Part shown: in pieces, positions 12,011 through 22,840 of the stretch
How positions within the stretch are numbered: position 1 is the stretch's first letter
Layout of the letters: each line of letters starts with the position of its first letter
Assembly: GCF_000002425.4 (NCBI RefSeq)
Contig: NC_037266.1
Location: 7,071,180-7,135,179 of the forward strand
DNA from: Physcomitrium patens
Taxonomy: Eukaryota > Streptophyta > Bryopsida > Funariales > Funariaceae
Length of the DNA: 64,000 nt
Direction: 5' to 3'
Made by a program: the position numbers and the translations under genes
Notes under the pieces: model-generated
The model's database searches: none
Told to the model about the DNA's origin: nothing
Seen by the model: only the letters and a program-made list of their open reading frames with translations

Positions 12011-13324
12011 TGTTATATAACGTGATTTGCTATTTGAGAATACACTGGATATCTAGCTATTGAGATTTTAGCTTAAACCTTTATATGAATCTTTTCTTAG
12101 CTTCCAAAACTCCTTTAGTTTGCATAAAACTCAAGATATAACTAAATCCCTTCAAAATATATTTTTTCCGCAAAGGATTTTCTCTTCTTGAGCTTTAGAA
12201 TTTCATAACTCTTGATCTAGCCGTTCAATTTGTCTCAAATTTATAGGATAGGTAGAAATAACCTTTAAATTTTATCAAAAAATAATCAACCGCAAATTCA
12301 TTCCCGATCTTTTGACATCTAAGAAATCCTAGCAGATGCTCTAAACCCTTATTTACAAGCACCCGAATACTATTTTCTTAATATCTCAAGAACCCAATAT
12401 TCAAATGTCATCAAACTTATGTATAAAGTTTATTAACATTAAATTACACATTTCCTGAAATTTTGAGCAAAAACCTTATCAAATTTCTCAAGATATAGCT
12501 CAAGACACAACCACTAGTAAATCGGGTAACTTACTACCTTTAGATTGCATGTACCGACTTCAAAATCTAATAACTTCTTTACTTTAACTTGGAATCTAGT
12601 AAGTAGTATATAAAAAGTGTAGCCGCAAAAGTGCTCTATCTAGTTGTATTCACCGATCTTCAATTGCCATCCGTACTTGTGCGTTATGTCAAAAAGAGTG
12701 ACAGTAGCTTTCAAATCAACATCTTAACTTTGAGCGCCTATATCTTCTTCATACAAAATTTGTACCAAAACCATAGCCAAAAATTGACACTTACTAAATC
12801 TAGCCTTCAAAGCTCAAATAGGTCTGAAAAACTAACCCTAATCTCTAATATGGCCTCGAACAGCCTCCTCAAAGCCTATGGGTCATGATTTTTGACCAAT
12901 AGGAATGGAGATTTTCATCATTCATCTCCATTCATCTATGTTGGTGCCCTAATTACTTCCTTTGCTACCAAAACCCTTCTTCAATCCTTTTCCTTATAAA
13001 ATTTACATAATTTATGCTCCCAACACCAAATAAAAGAATCAAAATAAATTTTTCAAGGTCAATAATGTCTAACAAAGGTGACTCTAAATGTTTAGAAGTT
13101 ACTATCAACCAAAACCAATCTTAAAAGCCACTATCAAAAGAAATGAAAGTTATACAAATTCTATAGTAATCTTTTTAAATAACCTCTTCTCAAGGTAATA
13201 ATCAAATTATATTCTACAACCAACTAAAATCTACTAATATGGCTCTCACCATGTTACTTAGTAAATTATATATTAAGTACATAATTATATTATTTTCATA
13301 TAGTAGTTGAACCACAACACAACA
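12011..13324 (-). repeat. S2: solo LTR, minus orientation
   Basis: In plus orientation it reads TGTTATATAACG ... CACAACACAACA, flanked by CCGT (12007-12010) and TCGT (13325-13328). Excising it with one duplication restores DYCRLNKI in the gypsy A reverse transcriptase frame, where the family normally has DYRxLNKI. Its sequence is the reverse complement of S1. The open stretch at 12631-12888 lies wholly in the LTR and has no recognisable product. Confidence 0.9.
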
Positions 13325-14152
13325 TCGTCTTAATAAAATCATGATAAAGAATCAATATCTATTGCCATTGATATCCGAACTTCTTGATCAACTTAGTTAA
13401 GTAAAGATCTTTACAGAGATTGATCTACAAGGCACGTATAACTTACTTGAATTAAGGAGGGAGGTGAATAGAAGCTAATATTTTGTACTAGGTATGGACA
13501 TTTTGATTATAATGTCATGCTTTTTGGACTTAGTAATGTACCATCTATATTTCAATATTTAATGAATGATATATTTTACAAGCATCTTGATGACTTTGTT
13601 ATGATCTATTTGAATGACATTCTAATCTTTTCTAAGAATGTGAAAGACCACAAAAAACATATCCACCTTGTGTTGAAAAAGCTACAAAGTGTTGGGTTAT
13701 ATGTAAAATTAGAAAAGTGTATATTTTTTGCACCTGAAGTCAAATCTGTTGGATATATTATTTTCAACAAATGCCTTTTTATGGAACTAAAGAAGGTACA
13801 AGCAATCATTAATTGGATAAAGCCAAAAACTATACATGATGTCCAATTACTTTCTTGAATTTAAAAACTTCCATAGGATTTTTGTTAGGAATTATTCTAA
13901 GATTGTTGCTCTACTTTACATGGTTGATATGCAAGGACAAGCTGAATTAGAGCCCCGAAGCTATAAAAACTATTCAAAGCTTAAAAGATGCTTTCACAAT
14001 AGTTCTAATTTTGATACATTTAGATTTCAACAAGTCCTATTTTATGGAAACCAATACCTCAAACTTTGCATTGAAAATAGTCTTATCGCAATATAGAGAA
14101 GATGACAAACTTCACCCACTTACATTCAATTCTAGAAAATTCTCAGTAGTGG
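13325..14152 (+). pseudogene. Gypsy A reverse transcriptase, central and C-terminal part
   Basis: After S2 the frame continues with decayed ITIKNRYPLPLI-like and FTEIDLQG segments. The best part, 13517-13858, holds FGLSNVPSIFQYLMNDIF, then YLNDILIFSKN. The catalytic YLDD is changed to YLND by a single G to A change, which should kill polymerase activity. A frame break follows near 13840, then the thumb and connection region with NSRKFS at about 14130. S3 interrupts at 14153. Confidence 0.9.
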
Positions 14153-15476
14153 TGTTGTCTTGTGATACAATTATAAGATAAAAATATGACTAAAAATAAT
14201 TTTTTAATTAATACTCTATGATATTAGTCAATAAGAATTTAAAATATTTTAATATGGCTATTAAAAAAGCATCATAGCCTATTTTCTTGTCTTAATAGTA
14301 AGTAGATAAAAGTTAGTTAGTATTTTTACCTTGTAGGATATAGAAATTTTTTTACTGCCTTAGAAAAACCATAAATTATTAAAATCAAAGTAGAAGAGGT
14401 AAATGGTTGGCATGATTGATACTAGGATCAAGTTGAAGATAGGATTGGACTAAAAAATCCTTATGATAGATTAGATTGATATCTGGGGGTCGACCATTTG
14501 TGAGGCAAGATCAAAATCAGACCTCTAGTCACTAAAACGATTGCCTAGGACAAATTAAAGAGACATTTGAAGATCAAGGATTAGATTTTGAGAGCTAGCT
14601 TCAAGTTCTTTCTAAAGGTATAAGAGTGGTTTTTGTAGGATTTTTGAAGATGAGTCAATTATTGTTCAAAGTCAAGGTTTGTATTGGTGATTTGGGTTTT
14701 ATATAATATAACTAGGACTAGCAATTTTGGCTAATTCGGGAAATTGGTGTAACATCTATAGTTCAAAATTTGATACTGTTTGGATTATTGAGTGTGCTAA
14801 GTGTATACAAAATTTTGTGATAATCTTACAATGTGGTTTAGAGATATCTAGTTTTTACCACAAGAGGGCTTTGGAAGTTGGCAGTTTGGAGTTGAATAGG
14901 ATTTCTATGATATCTAGAGATCTATTAGTCGGATCAAGGTGAAATTTGGCATGGTATTGAAAGACTTGAAGATCAAGCTGCATACCAATTTTGAATCAAA
15001 GTTCATAGTTGAAAAAAGAGAAAACACTGCTGGGATTTTTGTTTCACTTTTCAAGTTGGCAGCTAAGTGACATCAGTGCAATTTTTGGAGGTTTTCTCAC
15101 AATCTGTATATTGGATTGGGCTGAAAATTCTTGAACATATAGAAGACTTACATTGACAATTGCATGCAAAATTTTACATCAAGTCGATAGTCAAATTAGA
15201 AGTTACAACTTGTTAAAGCTCACTAATTAGAATTAGGGCTTATAAGAAAAATCTAAATTGCTTAAATATGAAAGTAATAAGGTAATTGAGGTTTATGTGT
15301 GATTGAGGCTACTAAGAAGAGTGTTTTTTAATACTTTTGATTTAGAATTTGAATTATATTCTTCTCATATGGATGAAACCTATTAGGATTTTTTTTTGAT
15401 GTTTGTGAAACACAACCTCGCCTTCTACAGCTAGATGCTTGGTACATTTCTAAGTAAGACAACACGTAATATGACA
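14153..15476 (+). repeat. S3: solo LTR, plus orientation
   Basis: It starts TGTTGTCTTGTGATAC and ends ACGTAATATGACA. It is flanked by GTGG (14149-14152) and GCGG (15477-15480). Excision restores RKFSVVEINYKI, the junction normally seen between reverse transcriptase and RNase H. Ends resemble S1 and S2, but the middle is diverged. A decayed relative in the opposite orientation lies at about 49.15-50.13 kb. Confidence 0.85.
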
Positions 15477-15660
15477 GCGGAAATCAATTACAAAATCCAC
15501 AATAAAGAACTGCTTACTATCATAGATTCTTTCCAAGAATGGCACCACTTTCTTGAAATCACCTCTCATCAAGAGATTGTATATATAAATCACAAGAATC
15601 TTAAATATTTCATGCTAGCTTGAGTCTTGAACCGTCGCCAAGCGCATTAGAATATATCTT
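15477..15660 (+). pseudogene. Gypsy A RNase H fragment
   Basis: The open stretch from 15471 to 15623 reads like EINYKIHNKELLTI, then SFQEWHHFLE, then YINHKNLKYFM. It is the RNase H block that follows the NSRKFS motif, and it is colinear with 20917-21300 in gypsy B. A TGA ends it before the RRQAxW motif, which is recognisable just after as NRRQAH. Confidence 0.85.
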
Positions 15661-16911
15661 TATTATGATTGACTTTTGTATCATATATTAATCTCAAAGC
15701 CAATCAAGATTATCAAATACATTATCAAGATGTTCCTACCTTGAATCAAAAGAAGGCAAGATAACATATGATCAACAACACGCAACCTTGCTAAAGCTTG
15801 AATAATTTCATCTTTAAGCAACCAATGTATCAATACCTATGGATTTATCATTACTTCATTAGGTACATAAAGCCTCAACTACAAACTTTCTTGTTCTTAA
15901 TATTAAGCATCTTGCCAACAACCTTCCTAAAGAGTCTTCTAAATTCAAGATTGAAGATAACCTCTTGTTCTTTGAAGACCGTTTGTTCATTCCTCAAGGA
16001 CCAACTCGTTTGTCTATTCTTCAAATATGCCATGACTTCCCTACAGCTGGACATTTCAAATTCAATAAGACATTGGAAATTTTGTCTAAAGAGCTTTGGT
16101 AGCCTAAAATGTGAAAGGATGTTAAGAAATTTATACTATCATGTGATACTTGTTCAAGGTCAAAGAACCCTCAACATCAAGCATATGGACTTCTTCAACT
16201 CCTTCCTATTCCAAGACAACTATGGTCATTTATTTCCATGGATTTTATTATAGATCTTCTACCATCAAGCTCATTTGACATTATCTTTGTAGTTGTTGAC
16301 CAATTGATGAAGATGGTACATTTTATACCTTGCAAGAAGTTAATTATTGGTGAAGAGACGAGAAGACTCTTTATTGATAATGTCTATTGTTACCACGGAT
16401 TACGAGATAATATTGTCTCAGTTTATTGGCCACAATTTGTATCAAGGTTTTGGAAGGCACTCTTCAAGATTCTTAAGATTGACACCAACCTAGCTTCTAT
16501 CATTTATCCTCAAACTCATGGCCAAACAAAGTAAGTCAACTAAATTCTTGACCAATATTTGAAGTGTACCATCAACTATCAAAAAGACGATTAGACTTCC
16601 TACTTGTTGGCAAAGTTTGCATATAACAATACAATCCATGCATCTATGCAATTAATGCCATTCTACTCAAACTACAATTATCATCCAAAGTTGGATATGA
16701 TAAAGCCTTCAAAGTTGGCAAATCCAGTAGCAGAGGAGTTTGCTACAAAGATGGCTAAACTTCAAGCAACTATGAAGATTCATCTAGAGAGGACTCAATA
16801 ACATTACAAGCTTGTAGCAGATGAATTGAAGAAGGAACATCCTCTATTCTAAGTTAATGACAAAGTGTGGCTTCTTTGGTACAATATAAAAACCAACAAG
16901 CCATGTGATAA
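15660..16911 (+). pseudogene. Gypsy A integrase (zinc-binding and core domains)
   Basis: Near 15980-16160 the H2C2 zinc-binding module can be read (CHDFPTAGHF, then SCDTCSRSK). The core begins near 16205 with SMDFIIDLL (first catalytic Asp), VVVDQLMKMVHFIPC and CYHGLRDNIV. The second catalytic site, normally SDRGPQF, is SVYWPQF, so the Asp is lost. THGQTK near 16520 marks the third region, where the Glu is replaced by Lys. The last part reads FAYNNTIHASM and WLLWYNIKTNKPCD, and gypsy B then interrupts at 16912. Confidence 0.9.
16907..16911. repeat. Left target-site duplication of gypsy B (GATAA)
   Basis: GATAA here and AATAA at 24637-24641 flank gypsy B at its TG...CA ends. The one difference is G to A. 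Excision joins PCD to KLDYQRLGPF in one frame. Confidence 0.9.
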
Positions 16912-16990
16912 TGTCAAGGATAAGAACATAATAAAGACAAATAAACAAGTGAGACTTCTCTCATAGAAAGATGAGAAAATAGAAATAACT

Positions 16991-17052
<62 letters not shown>

Positions 17053-17518
17053 AGAAAGAAATTGGAATGGCTATTGCCAAAAGCCAAGTAAATTAGAGAC
17101 CCTTGAAACTAGACTAGAAACAAGAAAGGAGTTGACAAGAGTGAAGAAGGCTTCACTCTTGTCTCTATATATACTATCTAACTAGGAGCTACGTGGTGAT
17201 ATTCTATAGGACCTCCAATATATGTTGACTTTGTAGGACACATGCCTTGACTTATAAGGCAAGTTTTTCTACGTTTGGGCCACATAGTTAGTTTGGTCTT
17301 CAAGCTAACAACATGTGTGGCACATGGCCAACTTATTGACCACGTTTCTAATCCTAAAAAGTCAATTAAAGACACTTATAAAGTCAAAGCAACGTCTATG
17401 AAGCTTTTAAGAAGCTTCTATATTAAATACTATAGAATTAACTTACTTTTATCTACTTTTACTTACTTCTACCTATTTATACATGTTATTATTAGCTTAT
17501 ATGCATATGTCCATGACA
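16912..17518 (-). repeat. Gypsy B 3' LTR
   Basis: Plus-strand ends are TGTCAAGGATAAG and CATGACA. It holds a long (AT)n run at about 16992-17050. A TATA-like box, complement of 17165-17173 (CTATATATA), is the probable promoter on the minus strand. Similar LTRs occur at 24064, 43370, 52101 and 52390. Confidence 0.95.
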
Positions 17519-17535
17519 TTACCCCCCTCCTTCTA
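17519..17535 (-). promoter_or_regulatory. Gypsy B polypurine tract
   Basis: Read on the minus strand, AGAAGGAGGGGGGTAA abuts the start of the 3' LTR. A polypurine tract in this place primes plus-strand DNA synthesis during reverse transcription. Confidence 0.8.
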
Positions 17536-17561
17536 GACACAAGTTCCATGAGGAGTGATAA

Positions 17562-17984
17562 TCATATATTGAGGAAATCTATGATGTGACGAATTATATT
17601 CGCCACATACTCTGATCTTTGTTCTCTTCCAAGATGATTGATAGGTCTTCTCAACCATCGGTAGTGTCCCATATCAGGGCGGAAAGACCATCCAATTATT
17701 TGATCATTGTTGAGGCTTTCATAACTTCCTTCGAATAAAACATTTGGAACACCATCAGAACTTGTTCCTACTTCTAGTAAAATCACCTAACATCGGGAGT
17801 CCCTTCCAAGGTCGTGATACCAAACTTGTTGTATCTCGCCATCTATTCGAGGAAGAACATGTTGTTCTTGAAGATCTTCATCTTGATTACATCGTCTTGA
17901 AGGTTGTGACAATCGTAATGTCTCGTCCGGCAAGTCAACAAATGAAGGCTCTTGAGTCGAATCCATTAGTTGTTGGTTCTCCAT
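17562..17984 (-). pseudogene. Extra reading frame downstream of pol in gypsy B
   Basis: A 141-codon frame lies between the chromodomain and the 3' LTR, on the coding strand but in a different frame from the chromodomain. It begins with an ATG at 17984 in a good context (AAAATGG). One internal TAG at 17787-17789 separates segments of 65 and 74 residues. The first part is acidic and polar (begins MENQQLMDSTQEPSF, includes a DEDLQEQHVL stretch). The second has WSFRPDMGHYRWLRRPINHL. I recognise no domain, signal peptide or membrane segment. The same segment can be followed in gypsy D (51648-52070) and gypsy E (about 52870-53330). Its conserved position and start suggest it was a real gene of this family. 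An alternative is a conserved non-coding leader of the 3' LTR. Confidence 0.55.
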
Positions 17985-18156
17985 TTTCTGAGCGTCACAA
18001 CTACAAAAAAGTTATAAACAAGGATTGAAAGTAGAATGTTATATTGCCTAGATTTTGTTTCTTTTATAAGGAAGATTTTTATCTTGATTTTGATGAATGT
18101 CGTCAATGTAAAGCCTCCACCACCTTTGCTATATTTACAAGATTCTTTACTGGCTC

Positions 18157-18555
18157 CTATGTGCATTCACTAATATCATATCTATGCCAATGGACAAGAT
18201 ATTCTAATTTATTTTGGCACCGCCTTGAATCTAAAACTTCTTTCACTTCAAACTCTTCATTATTATCCACTTCTATAGGAGGAGGTGGAGCTTGTCTTCT
18301 TCTTAATATGTCCACTGTCTTGTATGGTTCAAGAAGAGATATGTGAAATACTAGATGGATTTTCATTGACTCCGATTGATGTAAACGATATGCAACTGGA
18401 TTGATTTGTGCAGAAATAGAAAATGGTCCAAGCCTTCGATAGTCCAACTTGTCACAAGGATGAGTGGTCTTGATATTGTGACAAAGTAACCATATCTTAT
18501 CACCCATGTAGAATGGTGGTTGTTCCTTTCGATAGACATTTGCATTGACCTTTTG
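18157..18555 (-). pseudogene. Gypsy B integrase C-terminus and chromodomain
   Basis: The minus-strand frame 18157-18507 reads GDKIWLLCHNIKT, then KLDYRRLGPF (the GPF module of chromovirus integrases), then IHLVFHISLLEPY. It ends in a chromodomain: FEVKEVLDSRR, then LEYLVHWHRYDISECT. The family normally has YLVKWKGY and W at the end of this block. Chromodomains direct integration toward particular chromatin. A short linker with a stop separates it from the integrase core upstream. Confidence 0.92.
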
Positions 18556-19353
18556 TTATTCTTGAGCTTCTTTTAACTGTACCTTCATCGTTGCATGTAG
18601 CAGTGACAAATGAATTGCCAAATCTTTTGCAGCAGGATTATCAACTTTTGAAGAGTTAAAAGTATCAAGTCGTAGATGATAACCATAATTGGCAAAGAAA
18701 GGTGTTTGTTTTGTAGAAGTATGTACTATGTTAATATAAGCAAACTCTATCAATGATAAAAGAATTGTTCAATCATCTTGTTGGTAATTGATGGTACATC
18801 TTAAATACTGCTCCAAAACTTTATAAACATGCTCCGTTTGTCCATCAGTTTGACAATGGAATATTGAAGATAGTTTTATATCCACTTTTAGAATCTTAAA
18901 AAGACTCTGCCAAAATCTTGATACAAATTGAGTTCCTCTATTTGATATAATATCCTTGGATAATCCATGATAGCAATAGATATTTTCAAGAAAGAGCTTA
19001 GCTGTTTCTTCACCTATGATAGATTTTGTACATGGTATAAAATATACCATCTTGATAAAACGATCCACTATTACGAGTATAGAGTCATAAGAACCTGAGA
19101 TTAGAAGATCCATGATGAAATCCATAGAAATAGAAAACCATGGTTGTTCTAGAATGAATAATGGCTAAAGAAGTCCGTAAGGTTGATGACAAGGAGTTTT
19201 TGATCTTGAGCAAACATCACAAGATTGTACAAAATCTTTGATTGCTTTCCACATTTGTGACTACGAAAAGTCTTTGGATATTAGTTCCAAAGTTTTATTA
19301 TATCCAAAATGTCTTGCTGCTAGAAAGTCATGACGAGCTTGAAGACCACGTTA
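18556..19353 (-). pseudogene. Gypsy B integrase core and part of zinc-binding domain
   Basis: Starting at the insertion C boundary, the frame reads LQARHDFLAARHFGYNKTL, then SCDVCSRSK (zinc ligands present). The core follows with SMDFIMDLL (first Asp), VIVDRFIKMVYFIPC, CYHGLSKDIISNRGTQF and DGQTEHVYKVLEQYL. The second catalytic Asp of SDRGTQF is Asn here through G to A, so strand transfer is probably dead. The Glu is kept. The remaining part has LIEFAYINIVHTSTKQTPFF. A few stops are present. Confidence 0.92.
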
Positions 19354-19362
19354 TCGTATTAC
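19354..19362. repeat. Left 9-bp target duplication of insertion C
   Basis: TCGTATTAC is repeated exactly at 20593-20601. Removing 19363-20592 plus one copy restores gypsy B integrase in frame (LHCRIVIR, a stop, then RGLQARHDF). Confidence 0.9.
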
Positions 19363-20592
19363 GTGCTTTCCTGCTCGAGAACGCGCCGGGCGTCTGGCTG
19401 TAGAAGGTAATATGGAGATTTACCAATATTCAAGCAGTTTATCGAGTTTTGACTGTTGGAATACAAACAACTGCAAGAATACACTGTAAATCTATACAGA
19501 TGCCCTTCGATTGCTCACCAAAGTCCTTTTTGCCCCAGCCGGTAGGTCTCCAGATGTTACAGAGAACCCCGAAAAACCCATCTGCTAATCTCCGATACCG
19601 CTTTATACTCACGATCTTGTATCCACTGACTGTCTTGTTAGATTAACCCAATAAATTTCATTCACTCCGCATACTCAATCCTATAGACACCCTTTTAATT
19701 CTTCAATCACAGACGTAACTCGATTTTACAAAATAGTCAAGAGTAATCAAACCCACTTCATTAAAAATCCCGATTCACCATTACAACACTGACTTCAGCA
19801 ACGATTGCCTCAGTCTTCCCAAAACCCTATGAAGAAAAAAAACCCAATTCTCTGTCTTTTTTTTCCACCCGAAGCATGAAGTTAACTCTCCCCCTTTCTT
19901 CAAAACCTCTCCAAAAACTTATTCTCTCTCCTAACCTTATCCTATGAATTTCTTCAATCTTCCGTCTTGGATCCGGAATTGGCTTCCATCGTCAGAGCTT
20001 GGATCCGAAATTAGCTCTCGCCGTCAGAGCTTTCTCCCCCGTTTTTACCTTTAAGAGATCCTTTTACCGAAAACAATGTTCCCTGAAACGGCACAGAGAA
20101 CAGGACAGCCTGAAACATAATCGAAACCCCGTAATCGGGACCACATTGAGTCACCCGACCAATTCAGGTCTCATATTGGCTAAGAGTCTATTAATAAGAC
20201 CCGGATGTCCCCGTAATTGGATCAAATTGGTCCTTTGCATCAGATTGGCTGAGGCCCGTAGTAAGACTTGGATTTTCTCGTAATTAGACTGCATTGGGTT
20301 GCCCGGCTAATTCAGGTCTCATATTGGGTAAGAGGACCCGGATTGGATTCTTGAAATTGGATCCAATTGGCTCTTCGAACCAGGCTCACCCGTCATGTGA
20401 ATTGGTCCTTTTTCTTCCTGTTGACTTCCGTTATTGGAATCGAATGGAGCATTTCAATATACCCCGGCTGACTGTAACGGGGTGACTGAACTTGGCCACT
20501 CAGTATTTACACTGGAGTTGGTCGTTGCTCCCAATATTCGAGGTAACTGAACATTAATAAAAGTCCCCTTTCTTTATATTTTCACGATATAC
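19363..20592. mobile_element. Insertion C: 1230-bp gene-like insertion with 9-bp duplication
   Basis: The block has clearly higher GC than the retroelements and splits the gypsy B integrase between perfect 9-bp duplications. A 9-bp duplication is typical of Mutator-like DNA transposons. I see no convincing terminal inverted repeat (ends GTGCTTTCCTGC, and GTATATCGTGAAA as complement). The interior looks like plant promoter and 5' leader DNA: an AAACCCTA telo-box-like motif near 19821, C/T-rich leader, and a short ATG frame at 19877 (MKLTLPLSSKPLQKLILSPN). There are internal direct repeats (GGATCCGAAATT / GTCAGAGCTT near 19968-20032, and AATTCAGGTCTCATATTGG at about 20161 and 20309). A non-autonomous element carrying a captured gene piece fits best. 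Confidence 0.7.
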
Positions 20593-20601
20593 TCGTATTA
20601 C

Positions 20602-22165
20602 AATACGACAATGTAATCGAGCTTCACCTTCTGGATCATATAGGCCTCCTTCTAAATATAGTAGATTCTTCTTGAATTCAAACTTGGAAGTATCATGAAA
20701 CTTTGAAGGATTTTTCTTCATATCACGAATAAAGAGATCAGAAGACATACTTGACTGAACTTGCTTAATGAAAGTTGAATCAATAGTTAGTGTTTATTTC
20801 ATTGATCGAAGATGAAGATGCTCTGGCTTCAAGAGAATTGTTTGTTGTTGATGGAAAGTAGCATCTCCTTGCTTTGGTGAAAGATAAGATTTTCTAAAGA
20901 ATGCATCTGACAAACCTTATTTTTTTTTTGGTCGATAAGTGATCTTGAGTTCGAATCTTGACAAGGACATACTCCAATGGGCTTGGCGACGATTCAAAAT
21001 ACGTGTTGACATAAAATATTTAAGGATCTTGTGATCTATATATACTGTGACTTGGCTAGAAGCACCTTCTAGATAATGGCACCATTCTTGAAACGAATCC
21101 ACGATTACAAGAAGTTCTTTGTTGTAGATCTTGTAGTTTATCTCGTAGTTGATCTCCGTTGTTGAAAATTTTCTGGAATGAAAAGCTATTGGATGAAGTT
21201 TATCATCTGTTCTCATTTGTAACAATACAACATCCAAAATAAAGTTAGATGCGTTTGTTTCTATAAAAAATGGCTTAGAAAAATCAATGCAATACAAGAT
21301 TGGTGCAAAAACAAAAGCTATCTTCAAAGCTTCAAATACTACTTCTATTTCTTGATTCCATTGAAGTTTGTCTTTACAAGTCAAACATGTAAGTGGAGTT
21401 GCAACTTGAGAGAAGTCTTTGATGAAGATCCGATAGTAGTTGGTAAATCCTAAAAAGCATTTGACATCTCTTACCGTTTTTAGAATCTTCCAATCCATAA
21501 TAGTTTGAACTTTCTTAGGATCCATCATAAGTCCATCATTTGAAATGATGTATCTTAAGAAATCGACTTGAGTAGTGTGAAATATATACTTTTCTATCTT
21601 GGCATAAAGTCCTACATCTCTTAGTTTTTGTAATACTTGGCGAACATGAAGTTCATATTCTTTTGGATTTTTAGAATAGATTAAAATGTCGTCTAGGTAA
21701 CAAACAACAAAATCATCTAAAAACTCCTAAAAGACATCATTCATTAGATGTTGAATGCTGTTGATGCATGTGTAAGTCCAAAAGGCATGACGTTGTATTC
21801 AAAATATCCATACCTTATTCGAAACGCAGTCTTCCATTCATTTCCTTCTTTGATGCGTACCAAATTGTATGCTCCTAGTAGATCTATTTTTATATAGATC
21901 TTAGCTTGATTCAACTAATCAAGAAGTCCAAATATCAAAGGTAGCGAGTACCTATTTTGATAGTAATTTTGTTGAATCCTTAATAATCAACACACATCTG
22001 CAATGATCTATCTTTTTTCTTCACAAATAAAATTGGAGCTCCTATTGGAGATTTACAATGGCGTATGAAGTTCTTGGCCAAATTCTCTTCAATATAGTCC
22101 TTGAGTTCAACTAATTTATTTTGAGACAAATTATAGATTGGTCCAAATGGCGGTTGTGCTCCTTC
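20602..22165 (-). pseudogene. Gypsy B reverse transcriptase, RNase H and linker
   Basis: On the minus strand the polymerase starts near 22160 and includes [16 protein letters not shown] and a Q-rich palm region with stops. The C-terminal part 20917-21528 is the best preserved: FLGFTNYYRIFIKDFSQVATPL, then the RNase H block with HPIAFHSRKFSTTEINYEI, YNKELLVIVDSFQEW and RRQAHWSMSLSRFELKITYR. The linker to the zinc-binding domain runs to the 20593-20601 duplication (YLEGGLYDPEGEARLHC). The catalytic YxDD region is broken by stops. Confidence 0.9.
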
Positions 22166-22399
22166 TTGAAGGTCAATTGAACAATCATAGGAACAATGTT
22201 CTGGAAGAGTATTCGCATTCTTTTTCTCAAATACATCTTGAAAATCTTGATATTAGCTTGGAATGTCACTTGAAGTCTTTCCACCAATAGAAATAAGTGT
22301 GGCATAAATGACATAAGGTGATTCTTCTTTTGCAGCATGCAAGAAAGTACTTGAACCTACAAATATAGGTTTAATTATACTAGACTTATGACTTTCTAC

Positions 22400-22840
22400 T
22401 TAATTAACTACTCTTTTAGTTATACTTTCAAAAAATTCAAAACTACGAGAAGTCCAATCTATTTTAGGGTTATATTTTTCTAGCCATGATAAACCAAAAA
22501 TGACTAAATTAGAAGGAGATATAATGATATTAAATATTATAAAGCTAGTATGACCATTAGTTGTTATATTTATAGGAAAGATTTCATGAGTAACATCTCC
22601 TGAAGACAACGGATGACCATCTATAACTTCTACATGAATAGGTTTAGTTTTCTTTACTAAAAATATGCTATGTCTTTTAGCAAATTTTTCATCTAAAAAA
22701 CATGTTGAGGCTCTTGAATCTAGCAAGGCAAAGGCTTTGAGATGTTTAAGTCCTAAAATAATATTTATCATAAAACATAGAGAGGGTTTTGAGGAGAGGA
22801 TAAGACCTTCACTAGGCGTCGTACAAGGTTTCAGTCGCAC
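22400..22840 (-). pseudogene. Gypsy B aspartic protease
   Basis: The 146-codon open frame contains ALLDSRASTCFLDEKFAKRH, where the catalytic triad DSG has become DSR. It continues with HVEVIDGHPLSSGDVTHE and SNLVIFGLSWLEKYNPKIDW, the typical end of plant gypsy proteases. The protease cuts the Gag-Pol polyprotein in the particle. Gag lies directly upstream and reverse transcriptase downstream, in the usual order. Confidence 0.92.

Noticed and set aside
12631-12888. 85-codon frame as a gene
   Set aside because: It is wholly inside solo LTR S2 and is not kept in its relative S1.
9528-13324. S1-S2 inverted pair as a DNA transposon with long inverted ends
   Set aside because: Each copy has its own flanking duplication and the DNA between them is colinear gypsy A coding sequence, so they are two separate insertions.
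15798-16253. 151-codon plus frame in gypsy A
   Set aside because: It overlaps the integrase zinc-binding region in another frame. The readable H2C2 and SMDFIIDLL motifs are in a different frame.
17275-17589. Open frames in the gypsy B LTR (also 24393-24641)
   Set aside because: Both copies lie within the LTR and arise from the same non-coding sequence. No motif is seen.
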